Assembly: GCA_015061775.1 (NCBI GenBank)
Contig: SUVY01000013.1
Location: 1 to 51,103 of the forward strand
DNA: 51,103 bases
DNA from: Lentisphaerota bacterium
GTDB lineage: Bacteria > Verrucomicrobiota > Lentisphaeria > Victivallales > Victivallaceae
Direction of reading: 5' to 3'
Below the pieces are notes generated by a model that was not told where the DNA came from, did not search any database, and saw only the letters and a program-made list of their open reading frames with translations. Of the stretch, positions 25,398 to 32,272 are shown piece after piece. A program made the translations under genes and the position numbers. How positions within the stretch are numbered: the first letter of the stretch is position 1; the number at the start of each line of letters is the position of its first letter.

Positions 25398-26738
25398 ATG
25401 AATATTGAGGCATGCAGAGAACTTTTTTTGCAGGAAAAATGCGGAACTGTGCTGTGCGGATTTTCCGGAGGAGCCGACAGTACGGCAGCTCTGCTTGTGA
25501 CTTTTGCCTTGAGTCGTGAGTGCGGTTTTTCCGTTGTAGCGGTTCATTTTGACCACGGATTGCGCGCCGAGTCTGCCAGTGAAGCGCTCTGGTGCGAAAA
25601 CTTCTGCCGGGAGCGCGGAATAGAGTTCATCAAAATAAATCTTGACGTTCCCTGCAACCAGGGAGGCATAGAAAATGCCGCGCGTCAGGCGCGCCTTGCG
25701 GCTTGGAAAAACCTTGTTTTGAAATACAATAATGCCTGTGTCGTCACCGGACACCATGCCAATGATAAGCGGGAAAACTTTTTTCTGCGCTTTTTCCGGG
25801 GCTCAAATATATCCGGGTTGACTGGTTTGCGCCGTAAGAGTGAAGTCGGCGGAGTAAAATTTCTCCGTCCGCTGCTGGGCTTCACCCGCCGGGAGATAGA
25901 AACTTATCTGCGCGATCTTGGAGTTGAGGTCTGGATGACCGACTCCAGCAACTTTGATTCAGCGATGCTCCGCAACTATCTTCGCAACGAAATTCTGCCG
26001 GATATCTGCAAACGTATCGGATTTGCTGATTCAGGCATGGCTAAATCCATCGAATGTATAGAGTGCGACGCGGATTTCATCGAGCAGGAATCAGAAAGAG
26101 CTTTTTCTTCCGGAAACTGTTCTTCGCGCCTTTTCTGGTGTTCTCTGCATGATGCACTCAAGGTTCGGGTGCTGCGAAAATTTCTTTCCGGCAGATGCGG
26201 CGGAGACATTACTGTTTCATCTGCGGTGTTTGAACACTTCTGTGCGAGCATTGAGCAGTACTCCAGCGAGCCGCGCTTGATACAGCTTGGCTGCGGAATA
26301 GAGTTGATCATCCAACGGGATACCGTAAGTCTTGTGGAGCAAACTCCATCTGAAATCATCTGGAATTGGCAGAAAGAGAGATCGTGCAGATGGGGAGAGG
26401 TCTTTTTGGAGTGCCGTTTTACCGATGTTCCGGATAAAGGAGATGCTGATACCGCAAGCTTCGACGCCGATGTGCTCGGGGAAACAGTCATACTGTCAGC
26501 TCCCCGTGAAGGAGAAAAGTTTGTTCCATTCGGAACTTCCCGTCAGGTGAGTGTAAAAAAACTTCGTATTGACCGCAAGATACCGTCCTACCCTGTGCTG
26601 CCGGCAGTAAGAAATTCCTCAGGAACGGCAGTATGGCTGCCATTTGTCCGCAACGGAAATTTTGCCGGAGTAACTCCGGAAACCAGGAGAATAATCACCT
26701 TTTACGCTAAAAGCTCTCTGAAAAGCTCCAACAGGTGA
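25398..26738 (+). CDS. tilS: tRNA(Ile)-lysidine synthase
   Basis: A 446-residue ATP-dependent enzyme that converts C34 of tRNA-Ile(CAU) to lysidine, allowing AUA decoding. The N-type PP-loop is SGGADST (23-29), followed by HFDHGLRAESASEA, the GGIENAARQARLAAW segment, and VTGHHANDKRENFFLRFFRG. A TilS_C domain closes the protein (APREGEKFVPFG, SVKKLRIDRKIP, GTAVWLPFVRNGNFAGV). The start at 25398 puts the PP-loop at the usual distance from the N-terminus; an ATG at 25374 adds eight residues but has no ribosome binding site. The 3' end overlaps the convergent UPF0489-like gene by 37 bases. Confidence 0.93.
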   Translation: MNIEACRELFLQEKCGTVLCGFSGGADSTAALLVTFALSRECGFSVVAVHFDHGLRAESASEALWCENFCRERGIEFIKINLDVPCNQGGIENAARQARLAAWKNLVLKYNNACVVTGHHANDKRENFFLRFFRGSNISGLTGLRRKSEVGGVKFLRPLLGFTRREIETYLRDLGVEVWMTDSSNFDSAMLRNYLRNEILPDICKRIGFADSGMAKSIECIECDADFIEQESERAFSSGNCSSRLFWCSLHDALKVRVLRKFLSGRCGGDITVSSAVFEHFCASIEQYSSEPRLIQLGCGIELIIQRDTVSLVEQTPSEIIWNWQKERSCRWGEVFLECRFTDVPDKGDADTASFDADVLGETVILSAPREGEKFVPFGTSRQVSVKKLRIDRKIPSYPVLPAVRNSSGTAVWLPFVRNGNFAGVTPETRRIITFYAKSSLKSSNR

Positions 26739-27382
26739 TCGACTATATCGTCAGCTGAGAGGTTCTCTCCTTTTAGCCGCAGCAATCTCACGTAATCGCT
26801 CTCTTTTGATATGGATATGGCGCAGGCGTTTTTGATAAGCCGGTGCCATAAGGAGTATTGCACAGGTTCGAGAGCACTCCGGCACATGAAATTGTCGCAA
26901 TCGATATCAAGGATAAAGTTTTCCGGAAGCGTGTTTCCGATGAGCGGAGTGAGAAAACGGTCATCGAGAACTTTCCCGGCAAAGGGACGGAATTTTTCCG
27001 GCTCATTGAGTTGTGTGAGTTCGTCAGGGAAATTTTTGTCATGCAGCACAGTTATTCTGTTGTCAGCCGCCGGAGTCATATCGACATGAGAAATCACAAA
27101 AGCCTTGGTCAACATTCCCGTTTTTACCGCCCAGTCTATGTGTTCGTCATGTCTGAGTTCAGCTATTGCCTGCCGCACAAGTTCGGGGTGCTGCCATGCT
27201 CCGGGGCAGACCTCTTTAGCCCCCCGGAACGCCTGTACCACATCGGTGTGGTGATCGAGTGTTATTGCCGCAAGTTCTGTATCCGGCATTGAGCGTTTTA
27301 CTATGCTCCAGAGTTCGATGACTTCATGGTGGAAATCAGACACAGATACTGAAGTTTTTCCGATTTTGTAAAATTCTGTCAT
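26702..27382 (-). CDS. UPF0489-like protein
   Basis: A 226-residue soluble protein. SVSDFHHEVIELW, AAITLDHHTDV and FILDIDCDNFM resemble the UPF0489 (C5orf22-like) family, in which Asp and His residues suggest an arginase-like metal-binding fold. I am not certain of the assignment, and the function of the family is unknown. The start at 27382 is used because AAAGGG lies about eight bases upstream; an in-frame upstream ATG at 27463 has no support. It is convergent with tilS, with which it overlaps, and divergent from azlC. Confidence 0.65.
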   Translation of the reverse strand: MTEFYKIGKTSVSVSDFHHEVIELWSIVKRSMPDTELAAITLDHHTDVVQAFRGAKEVCPGAWQHPELVRQAIAELRHDEHIDWAVKTGMLTKAFVISHVDMTPAADNRITVLHDKNFPDELTQLNEPEKFRPFAGKVLDDRFLTPLIGNTLPENFILDIDCDNFMCRSALEPVQYSLWHRLIKNACAISISKESDYVRLLRLKGENLSADDIVDHLLELFRELLA

Positions 27383-27422
27383 AATTTGCCCTTTCTTATA
27401 AAATAATACCATAACAGTAAAG

Positions 27423-27451
27423 TTGCAAACCTCATAAGCAGGATGTATATT
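27423..27451 (+). promoter_or_regulatory. Promoter of azlCD
   Basis: TTGCAA (27423-27428), 17 bases, TATATT (27446-27451). GAGGG at 27471-27475 is the ribosome binding site for the ATG at 27483. Confidence 0.55.
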
Positions 27452-27482
27452 ATGAATCTGCATTTTTTAAGAGGGTATGATC

Positions 27483-28199
27483 ATGTTGTTTGACCGTAAA
27501 ACGCTGAGTGCGGCGTTCAAAGTATCGATTCCGGTTCTCATGGGGTATTCGACCATGGGAATGGCGTTCGGAATACTTATGGTGACCGATACGCAATTCG
27601 GTCCGTTGTGGGTGCTGCTTTTGAGTATCACCCAGGAGTCAGGGAGTTTGCAGTTTGCTTCTGTCGGAATGATGAAGACCCTGATGCCGCTTGCTGAAAC
27701 AGCATTGATGTCTCTGCTGATAAACATCCGTTATTGTGTTTACGGACTCTCGCTTATAGATCCCTTCAAAAAATGCGGATGGCGCAAATACTATATGATC
27801 GGAGCTCTGACCGATGAGACTTATGCGCTTCTGGTGCAGGATGAACGTCCGGGAGATGTAAAGCGCGAGGATTTTATGTTCCTTGTCGCACTCTTCAACC
27901 ACCTCTACTGGATTGCTGGAACTGTTACTGGAGCTTTGGCTGGTAAACTTCTGCGCTGCGATATGCGCGGAGTCGATTTTGCCATGACAGCGTTGTTTCT
28001 GGTGATTTTGACCGATCAGGTGCGCGAGCGCGTCAACCGTATCCCGGCGTTGACAGGGTTGCTTTCAACGGTGGCAAGTTTGCTTATATTTGGAGCAAAC
28101 CGGATGCTTCCTCCTGCTATGCTTGCCATGATATTCATTCTGCTTGTGCTCCGCAACAAGCCGGCATTGAAAGAGCTTAAAGAGGAGTGTGCAAAATGA
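27483..28199 (+). CDS. azlC: AzlC-type branched-chain amino acid exporter, large subunit
   Basis: A 238-residue integral membrane protein with about six to seven helices. The family signatures are present: the N-terminal SIPVLMGYSTMGMAFGILM, ITQESGSLQFASVGMM, LLINIRYCVYGLSL, and ALTDETYALL. With AzlD it forms an exporter for branched-chain and some other amino acids in the cytoplasmic membrane. The start at 27483 has GAGGG at a good distance; an ATG at 27477 is only one base from that site. The stop overlaps the azlD start by four bases. Confidence 0.9.
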   Translation: MLFDRKTLSAAFKVSIPVLMGYSTMGMAFGILMVTDTQFGPLWVLLLSITQESGSLQFASVGMMKTLMPLAETALMSLLINIRYCVYGLSLIDPFKKCGWRKYYMIGALTDETYALLVQDERPGDVKREDFMFLVALFNHLYWIAGTVTGALAGKLLRCDMRGVDFAMTALFLVILTDQVRERVNRIPALTGLLSTVASLLIFGANRMLPPAMLAMIFILLVLRNKPALKELKEECAK

Positions 28200-28525
28200 G
28201 TAATGAAGTTATTGTTCACGCTCTTCTTATGGTTGCCGTGATGTCAGTTGTGACCCACTTGCTGAGAGCATTTCCGTTCATAGTTTTCGGAATCACAGGA
28301 AAAGCTCCCAAGATAGCGGTGTATCTTGGAAAAGCCCTCTCCCCTGCGGCGATAGCGATGCTGGTGGTTTACTGTTTCAAGTCGGTGGATTTTTGTGTTC
28401 CCGGAAAGTTTCTTCCGGAGCTTTGCGCCTCCGCCGTAGTGATCGCCCTTCACCTTTGGCGCAGAAATCCTATGATATCCATTTGCGCCGGAACGCTTTT
28501 ATATATGCTGCTTATCAGACTGTGA
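28196..28525 (+). CDS. azlD: AzlD-type branched-chain amino acid exporter, small subunit
   Basis: A 109-residue membrane protein with about four helices (roughly 5-25, 38-60, 66-86 and 90-107). VVTHLLRAFPFIVFG and YLGKALSPAAIAMLVVYCF are typical of AzlD. The ATG overlaps the TGA of azlC (ATGA), with GAGGAG just upstream, so the pair is translated together. It ends three bases before the convergent DUF374 gene. Confidence 0.9.
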   Translation: MSNEVIVHALLMVAVMSVVTHLLRAFPFIVFGITGKAPKIAVYLGKALSPAAIAMLVVYCFKSVDFCVPGKFLPELCASAVVIALHLWRRNPMISICAGTLLYMLLIRL

Positions 28526-28528
28526 GCG

Positions 28529-29185
28529 TCAGTCGATGGTGATTTCGCGCAGATCGTGTTCGATTTTTGCGCGGTACTCTTCGAGCTGTTCAGGCGAAAG
28601 ATTTTCCGGAACAGAGTAAGCACCTCTTATAACCAGAGTCAAAGTTGCTCCCGGTTTGGGAAGCTGGAAGCGGTCCCAGCTTTTGAGCTGCCAATACTTG
28701 GAAGCGTTGATCGAGACAAGTATGATTTTTGCTCCGGTAACAGAGGCGAGTTGGATCGGACCTTTTTTGAGCGTATATATCGGTCCTCTCGGCCCATCCG
28801 GAGTGAGGGCGACGTTGTTTCCCTGTTTTATCTCACGAATGGATTCCAGCTGAGCGTGAGCTCCGCCGCGCGAACTTGAGCCGCGGGCGCATCTTACTCC
28901 GAAGTAGGATATGAGGTCGGATATATACTGTCCGTCGCGCGACGCGCTGACGATGGCAACTGTCTTTGTGCGGAGACGTTTGTTTATGGCGCAGGGAAAA
29001 AATATCAGACGGTTGTGCCAGATAAGTCCGATTTTGGGGTAATCAGTTTCGAGAATATTATCCGGGTCATCGATCTTGTGTCTGAATGCAAACTTGTAGA
29101 GACACTTCATAACCAATGCGGGAAAGAAGTATATCCAGCGCGGAAACTTTTTTATGTCGCGGAATTTCTTTTTGAGGAACCCCAT
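28529..29185 (-). CDS. DUF374 lysophospholipid acyltransferase-like protein
   Basis: A 218-residue membrane-associated protein of the DUF374 (LPLAT superfamily) type. IGLIWHNRLIFFP carries the H-x4-(D/E)-like block, SASRDGQYISDLISYFGVRCARGSSSRGG is the family hallmark, and LTPDGPRGPIYTLKKGPIQLA matches the glycerolipid-binding block. Members are thought to acylate lipid A or other lyso-lipids; the substrate here is unknown. The start at 29185 is chosen because AGGAG lies about ten bases upstream; it shares one base with the stop of nth. It is the last gene of the hisH-nth unit. Confidence 0.85.
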   Translation of the reverse strand: MGFLKKKFRDIKKFPRWIYFFPALVMKCLYKFAFRHKIDDPDNILETDYPKIGLIWHNRLIFFPCAINKRLRTKTVAIVSASRDGQYISDLISYFGVRCARGSSSRGGAHAQLESIREIKQGNNVALTPDGPRGPIYTLKKGPIQLASVTGAKIILVSINASKYWQLKSWDRFQLPKPGATLTLVIRGAYSVPENLSPEQLEEYRAKIEHDLREITID

Positions 29186-29820
29186 TATTTTGCAACTCCT
29201 TTTTTTGAGCATATATCGTTCAAAATGCACCTGTCACACGCGGGTTTTGCAGCCGAACACACTCTTCTGCCGTGCTGGATTATCAGGTGGGAAAAATTTG
29301 TCCACAGCGTGTCCGGAACATTAGAACACACTTCGCGCTCAATGATTTCCGGATTTTGGCTTTTGGTCACTCCAAGACGGTTCAGGACTCTTCTTACGTG
29401 AGTATCGACCGGAAATCCCGGAATGTTGAATGCGTTGCCCAATACCACATTTGCGCTTTTTCTGCCTATTCCGGGCAGAGTGGTGAGTTCCTGCATAGAG
29501 CGCGGAACGCAGCCGTTGAAATTTTCCAAAATCATCTTGCTTGCGCCGAGGATATTGCTGCTTTTGGCTTTGGATAGACCGCAGGGGTGGATGATCTCTT
29601 CGATTTTTTCCAACGGCATATCTGCCATGCTTCTTGCGTCAGGAGCTTCTGAAAAGAGTTTTGCCGTCACCTGATTTACCCGGTCGTCCCGGCATTGAGC
29701 TGAGAGCATTACGGCGATGAGCAGCTGGAAAGCGTCCGCATGGACGAGCGGACAGCCGCACTCTCCCATCTGGGAAAACAGCCGGTCATGGATGAGCAGG
29801 GTTTTGTCTTTTATTTTCAT
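29185..29820 (-). CDS. nth: Endonuclease III
   Basis: A 211-residue DNA glycosylase/AP lyase that removes oxidised pyrimidines in base excision repair. The helix-hairpin-helix is LPGIGRKSANVVLG with catalytic Lys121, and the catalytic Asp139 is in PVDTHVRR, at almost the same positions as the E. coli enzyme. The C-terminal [4Fe-4S] motif is C-X6-C-X2-C-X5-C (from CSAAKPACDRC to the Cys of NDIC). The start at 29820 overlaps the hisH stop as ATGA with an AAAGAGAG site; an upstream ATG at 29841 lacks one. Confidence 0.96.
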   Translation of the reverse strand: MKIKDKTLLIHDRLFSQMGECGCPLVHADAFQLLIAVMLSAQCRDDRVNQVTAKLFSEAPDARSMADMPLEKIEEIIHPCGLSKAKSSNILGASKMILENFNGCVPRSMQELTTLPGIGRKSANVVLGNAFNIPGFPVDTHVRRVLNRLGVTKSQNPEIIEREVCSNVPDTLWTNFSHLIIQHGRRVCSAAKPACDRCILNDICSKKGVAK

Positions 29821-30434
29821 TTTGTACTCTCTTTTGCCCATCTCAAAAAGTTTTTCAGCAGGGCGATTCCTGCATTCTGGCTCTTTTCTGGGTGAAATTG
29901 GGTGGCAAAGCAGTTGTTTCCGCAGAGAATTGCTGAAAACGGCTGCTGATAGCGGCAGATACCGGCGCGCCCCGGAGTATCAAACGGAGCATAAAAAGAG
30001 TGGACAAAATAGACGTCTATTTCGTCAGGCATCCCTTCGGTGACCGGATTTTTCTCAAGTTCCACGGTGTTCCAGCCTATTTGCGGAACTTTTCCCAGTT
30101 CAGGATCGAATTTTACTGCATCTGCGTTGAAAATGCCGAGTCCTGAGACACCTGGAGACTCTTCGCTTGAATTGAGCATCATCTGCATACCAAGACAAAT
30201 GCCCATCATCTTTCTGCCGGAGTTGATAAAATCCATGATAGGATCAACGAATCCCCGGGCTCTCAGATTGTTCATACCGTCTCCGAAGGAGCCTACTCCG
30301 GGGAGCATGGCGCAGGGAAAATCATTGAGTTTTTCAGGTTGGGTGATGAACTCAACCTTTGCTCCTGCGTATTCCAAAGCTTTTCCGACTGAGCGCAAAT
30401 TGCCCATGCCGTAGTCGATTACTGCTATATCCAT
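29817..30434 (-). CDS. hisH: Imidazole glycerol phosphate synthase, glutaminase subunit
   Basis: A 205-residue class I glutamine amidotransferase that feeds ammonia to HisF in histidine synthesis. IDYGMGNLRSV at the start, LPGVGSFGDGM, the nucleophile Cys80 in GICLGMQMM and the FHPEKS pair (His181, Glu183) form the catalytic set. Length is normal. No other his gene is in the window; nth and DUF374 follow it. The start codon lies directly after a strong hairpin and T-tract (30435-30478), and its SD-like CAGGG is inside the 3' arm of that hairpin, so expression may be controlled there. Confidence 0.95.
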   Translation of the reverse strand: MDIAVIDYGMGNLRSVGKALEYAGAKVEFITQPEKLNDFPCAMLPGVGSFGDGMNNLRARGFVDPIMDFINSGRKMMGICLGMQMMLNSSEESPGVSGLGIFNADAVKFDPELGKVPQIGWNTVELEKNPVTEGMPDEIDVYFVHSFYAPFDTPGRAGICRYQQPFSAILCGNNCFATQFHPEKSQNAGIALLKNFLRWAKESTK

Positions 30435-30478
30435 AAAAAAATCCCTGATGTATAAATTTGTTTTAATATACATCAGGG
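30435..30478 (-). terminator. Terminator/attenuator hairpin touching the hisH start
   Basis: On the minus strand, CCCTGATGTATA (30478-30467) pairs perfectly with TATACATCAGGG (30454-30443) around a 12-base loop, followed by seven T that end at the hisH ATG. It has the form of a complete Rho-independent terminator for the His/Pro-rich gene upstream. As the CAGGG in its 3' arm is the only SD-like sequence before hisH, the hairpin would also block translation. Confidence 0.8.
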
Positions 30479-30480
30479 AA

Positions 30481-30537
30481 ATGGATTTTTCCATAGAGAG
30501 GATTTCAAAAACTTTCAAAAAGTCCGTAGAAATCCTC
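30481..30537 (-). other. Two further hairpins in the hisH leader
   Basis: GAGGATTTC (30498-30506) and GAAATCCTC (30529-30537) form a nine-pair stem with a 22-base loop, which itself holds a short CTTT/AAAG stem. ATGGA (30481-30485) and TCCAT (30490-30494) form a small stem next to the terminator. Together with 30435-30478 this gives three consecutive hairpins between the upstream stop and hisH, as in a regulated leader. It matches no riboswitch I know. Confidence 0.45.
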
Positions 30538-30555
30538 CTGTGGCAGTTGTTTGCG

Positions 30556-30834
30556 TCAGCGGCGGTGTCCGGGCATCGGGCGCGCCGGTCTGGGAGCAGG
30601 CCTTGCGGGAGCTGCCGGACGTCTTGCCGGAGCCGGCTTGACCGCAGGATGATGCTTCGGCGGCGGAGGCGGCAGCGGACGCGGCGCAGGGCTGTGATGA
30701 TGCTTCGGCGGCGGAGGCGGCAACGGACGGTGCACCGGTTTATGGTGATGGTGCGGCGGCGGAGGAGCCGGAGCCATAGCGCAAAGTCCGAGACCGGCAG
30801 TCAATACAACAGCAGTAAAAATTCTTTTGATCAT
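30556..30834 (-). CDS. Small exported His/Pro-rich peptide
   Basis: A 92-residue protein with a signal peptide (MIKRIFTAVVLTAGLGLCAM) and a mature part made almost only of Pro, His, Ala and Arg. PPPPHHHHKP is followed by two RPLPPPPPKHH units and then an Ala/Pro/Arg tail. His clusters of four, three and two suggest metal binding in the periplasm or at the surface; the low complexity gives no family. AAAGGGGG lies seven bases before the start, which sets it at 30834 rather than the ATG at 30957. The DNA under the repeat is itself repetitive. It has its own promoter, and the hisH hairpin is its terminator. Confidence 0.7.
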   Translation of the reverse strand: MIKRIFTAVVLTAGLGLCAMAPAPPPPHHHHKPVHRPLPPPPPKHHHSPAPRPLPPPPPKHHPAVKPAPARRPAAPARPAPRPARPMPGHRR

Positions 30835-30869
30835 GTTATACCCCCTTTCGAGTGGTTGTTCTATACAGT

Positions 30870-30897
30870 AATATAACTTTCCAAAATCAAAAGTCAA
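30870..30897 (-). promoter_or_regulatory. Promoter of the His/Pro-rich gene
   Basis: On the minus strand, TTGACT (30897-30892), a 16-base spacer and TATATT (30875-30870), 35 bases before the start codon. Confidence 0.55.
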
Positions 30898-31045
30898 CCG
30901 CATAAAAAACAAAAAACGAAATATTTGCTCTGCGTGAGCCTTGCATAGTAAACGCATACAGCTCTGAAAAGAAGAGTGTTTTAATTTTTACAACTACCGG
31001 AGTATCAATAATATTCCCGGTTCTCCAATTTCTTATCATTCTCCC

Positions 31046-31074
31046 TTGTATTTTTATCATAGAGGCACTATATT
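31046..31074 (+). promoter_or_regulatory. Promoter of the leucine-rich-repeat gene
   Basis: TTGTAT (31046-31051), 17 bases, TATATT (31069-31074), about 53 bases before the ATG at 31128. Confidence 0.5.
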
Positions 31075-31127
31075 AGACTCAACATCGGTTTCTTGTCGGA
31101 ATTTGTCAAAAAATGAGGTATGCAATT

Positions 31128-31913
31128 ATGATCAGCAAAAGAGTATTGAGTATTTGTTCGATATTTTTTTGTTTTGTGCTTTTTGCAGGAACTGTTAACT
31201 ATTATGAAATATCAAAACTCGAATCGCAGGGAGTCCGTTTCAGCTCCGACAACAAAACTTTGGACAGATGCCCAAAGAATATCACGTCTATCGTTATCCC
31301 GGACGGCGTCACGACCATCGGAGATAGGGCGTTTCGGAATTGCATAAATTTGACCAGCGTGACCATCCCCTCCAGTGTCACTACCATTGGGAATGGTGCG
31401 TTTTCTTGGTGCTTAAATTTGACCAGCGTGACCATCCCATCCAGTGTCACGACCATTGGGGATGGTGCGTTTGAATATTGCATAAATTTGACCAGCGTGA
31501 CCATCCCCTCCAGTGTCACGACCATCGGGGGGAGGGCGTTTGCGAGGTGCTCAAAACTGACCAGCGTGACCATCCCCTCCAGCGTCACGACCATTGGGGG
31601 TAGTGCGTTTGGGGGGTGCTCAAGTTTGACCAGCGTGACCATCCCCTCCGGTGTCACGACCATCGATGGTGAGGCGTTTGCATTTTGCTCAAATTTGACC
31701 AGCGTGACCATTCAGGACGGTGTCACGACCATCGGAAGTGGTGCGTTTAGGTGGTGCTCAAAACTGACCAGCGTGACCATCCCCTCCAGTGTCACGACCA
31801 TCGGAAGTGGTGCGTTTAGGTGGTGCTCAAAACTGACCAGAGTGACTGTTCCTCGCAATTGCAAGGTGGAGGCTACCGCTTTTCCGAAAGGGTGTAAGGT
31901 GGTAAGACGGTAA
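31128..31913 (+). CDS. BspA-type leucine-rich-repeat exported protein
   Basis: A 261-residue protein with an N-terminal signal-like segment (MISKRVLSICSIFFCFVLFA). Residues 55-238 are eight copies of a 23-residue BspA/TpLRR unit with consensus VTIPSSVTTIGxGAFxxCxxLTS, closed by a cap ending FPKGCKVVRR. Such repeats occur in surface proteins of host-associated bacteria and in mobile-element-associated genes, and usually mediate binding. The start at 31128 has GAGG about ten bases upstream; an ATG at 31113 has none. No anchor is visible beyond the signal peptide. The repeats are nearly identical in DNA, so copy number probably varies. An opposite-strand frame of 169 codons is a shadow of the repeat. 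Confidence 0.85.
   Translation: MISKRVLSICSIFFCFVLFAGTVNYYEISKLESQGVRFSSDNKTLDRCPKNITSIVIPDGVTTIGDRAFRNCINLTSVTIPSSVTTIGNGAFSWCLNLTSVTIPSSVTTIGDGAFEYCINLTSVTIPSSVTTIGGRAFARCSKLTSVTIPSSVTTIGGSAFGGCSSLTSVTIPSGVTTIDGEAFAFCSNLTSVTIQDGVTTIGSGAFRWCSKLTSVTIPSSVTTIGSGAFRWCSKLTRVTVPRNCKVEATAFPKGCKVVRR
31290..31841 (+). repeat. Eight tandem 69-bp repeats within the LRR gene
   Basis: Eight in-frame 69-base units start at 31290, 31359, 31428, 31497, 31566, 31635, 31704 and 31773. Blocks such as TTGACCAGCGTGACCATCCC and GTGTCACGACCATCG recur almost unchanged. Units 7 and 8 differ only around the IQDG/IPSS codons and at the last residue (LTS/LTR), which points to a recent duplication. Confidence 0.9.
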
Positions 31914-32021
31914 AACGCATCTTAACATAGGCTCCCTGCGCCCAAAGCGGGGAGTAAAGTCATTATCAGCGATACAACGCTGAGGATGACAGAAGAGCAA
32001 AAAACTCTGATAAAAAAATGC

Positions 32022-32065
32022 GGCTGCTGCAAAACCTTTTCCGTAAGGTATGCAACAGCCTTTTT
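32022..32065 (+). terminator. Hairpin repeat acting as terminator after the LRR gene
   Basis: GGCTGCTGCA with ACCTT pairs with AAGGT and TGCAACAGCC (one mismatch, small internal loop), followed by TTTTT. It lies 108 bases after the LRR stop. The same hairpin, with perfectly paired outer arms, is at 50637-50672, so it is also a member of a dispersed repeat family. Confidence 0.7.
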
Positions 32066-32142
32066 CTATTGTTTGAACAGATGAATAGCTGAAAACTATG
32101 CCGCGAACACTTCGCGTGCCGCATACTTCACCGCCCCGGTCA

Positions 32143-32179
32143 TCCGTTCACTCCGTTCAATTCCGTTCAATTCCGTTCT
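32143..32179. repeat. Short tandem array of TCCGTTCA units
   Basis: Four units of nine to ten bases (TCCGTTCAC, TCCGTTCAAT twice, TCCGTTCT) at 32143, 32152, 32162 and 32172. An inverted equivalent built of GAACGGAG lies at 50735-50771, in each case about 60-85 bases from the GCAACAGCC hairpin. Confidence 0.65.
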
Positions 32180-32272
32180 GAAGGCGGGAGTTTTTTCTCG
32201 CGCGGGCACAGCACGTGCTTGGCGGGCTTGGAACTTGAAATCAAACGGTTGTCAGCGCGCAGGTTCCGCCAG

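Larger units (their letters stand above)
31914..32272. other. Intergenic region with hairpins and repeats, no gene
   Basis: Between the LRR gene and the end of the LamG gene. It holds a strong hairpin with T-tract (32022-32065), a shared TCTATTGTTTGAA block after it, a CGCGAA-CAC-TTCGCG stem (32102-32116) and a short TCCGTTCA tandem array (32143-32179). A reading frame of 81 codons at the right end is antisense to the LamG gene and has no support. Confidence 0.6.

Noticed and set aside
31202-31711. A 169-codon minus-strand repeat protein
   Set aside because: It is produced by reading the 69-base LRR repeats backwards; the plus strand has the signal peptide, promoter and cap.
31290-31841. Possible CRISPR array
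   Set aside because: The units are contiguous, in frame and without spacers, and they encode a protein repeat.
32143-32179. Possible CRISPR or origin iterons
   Set aside because: Units are only nine to ten bases, four in number, with no spacers and no cas, dnaA or repA gene nearby.
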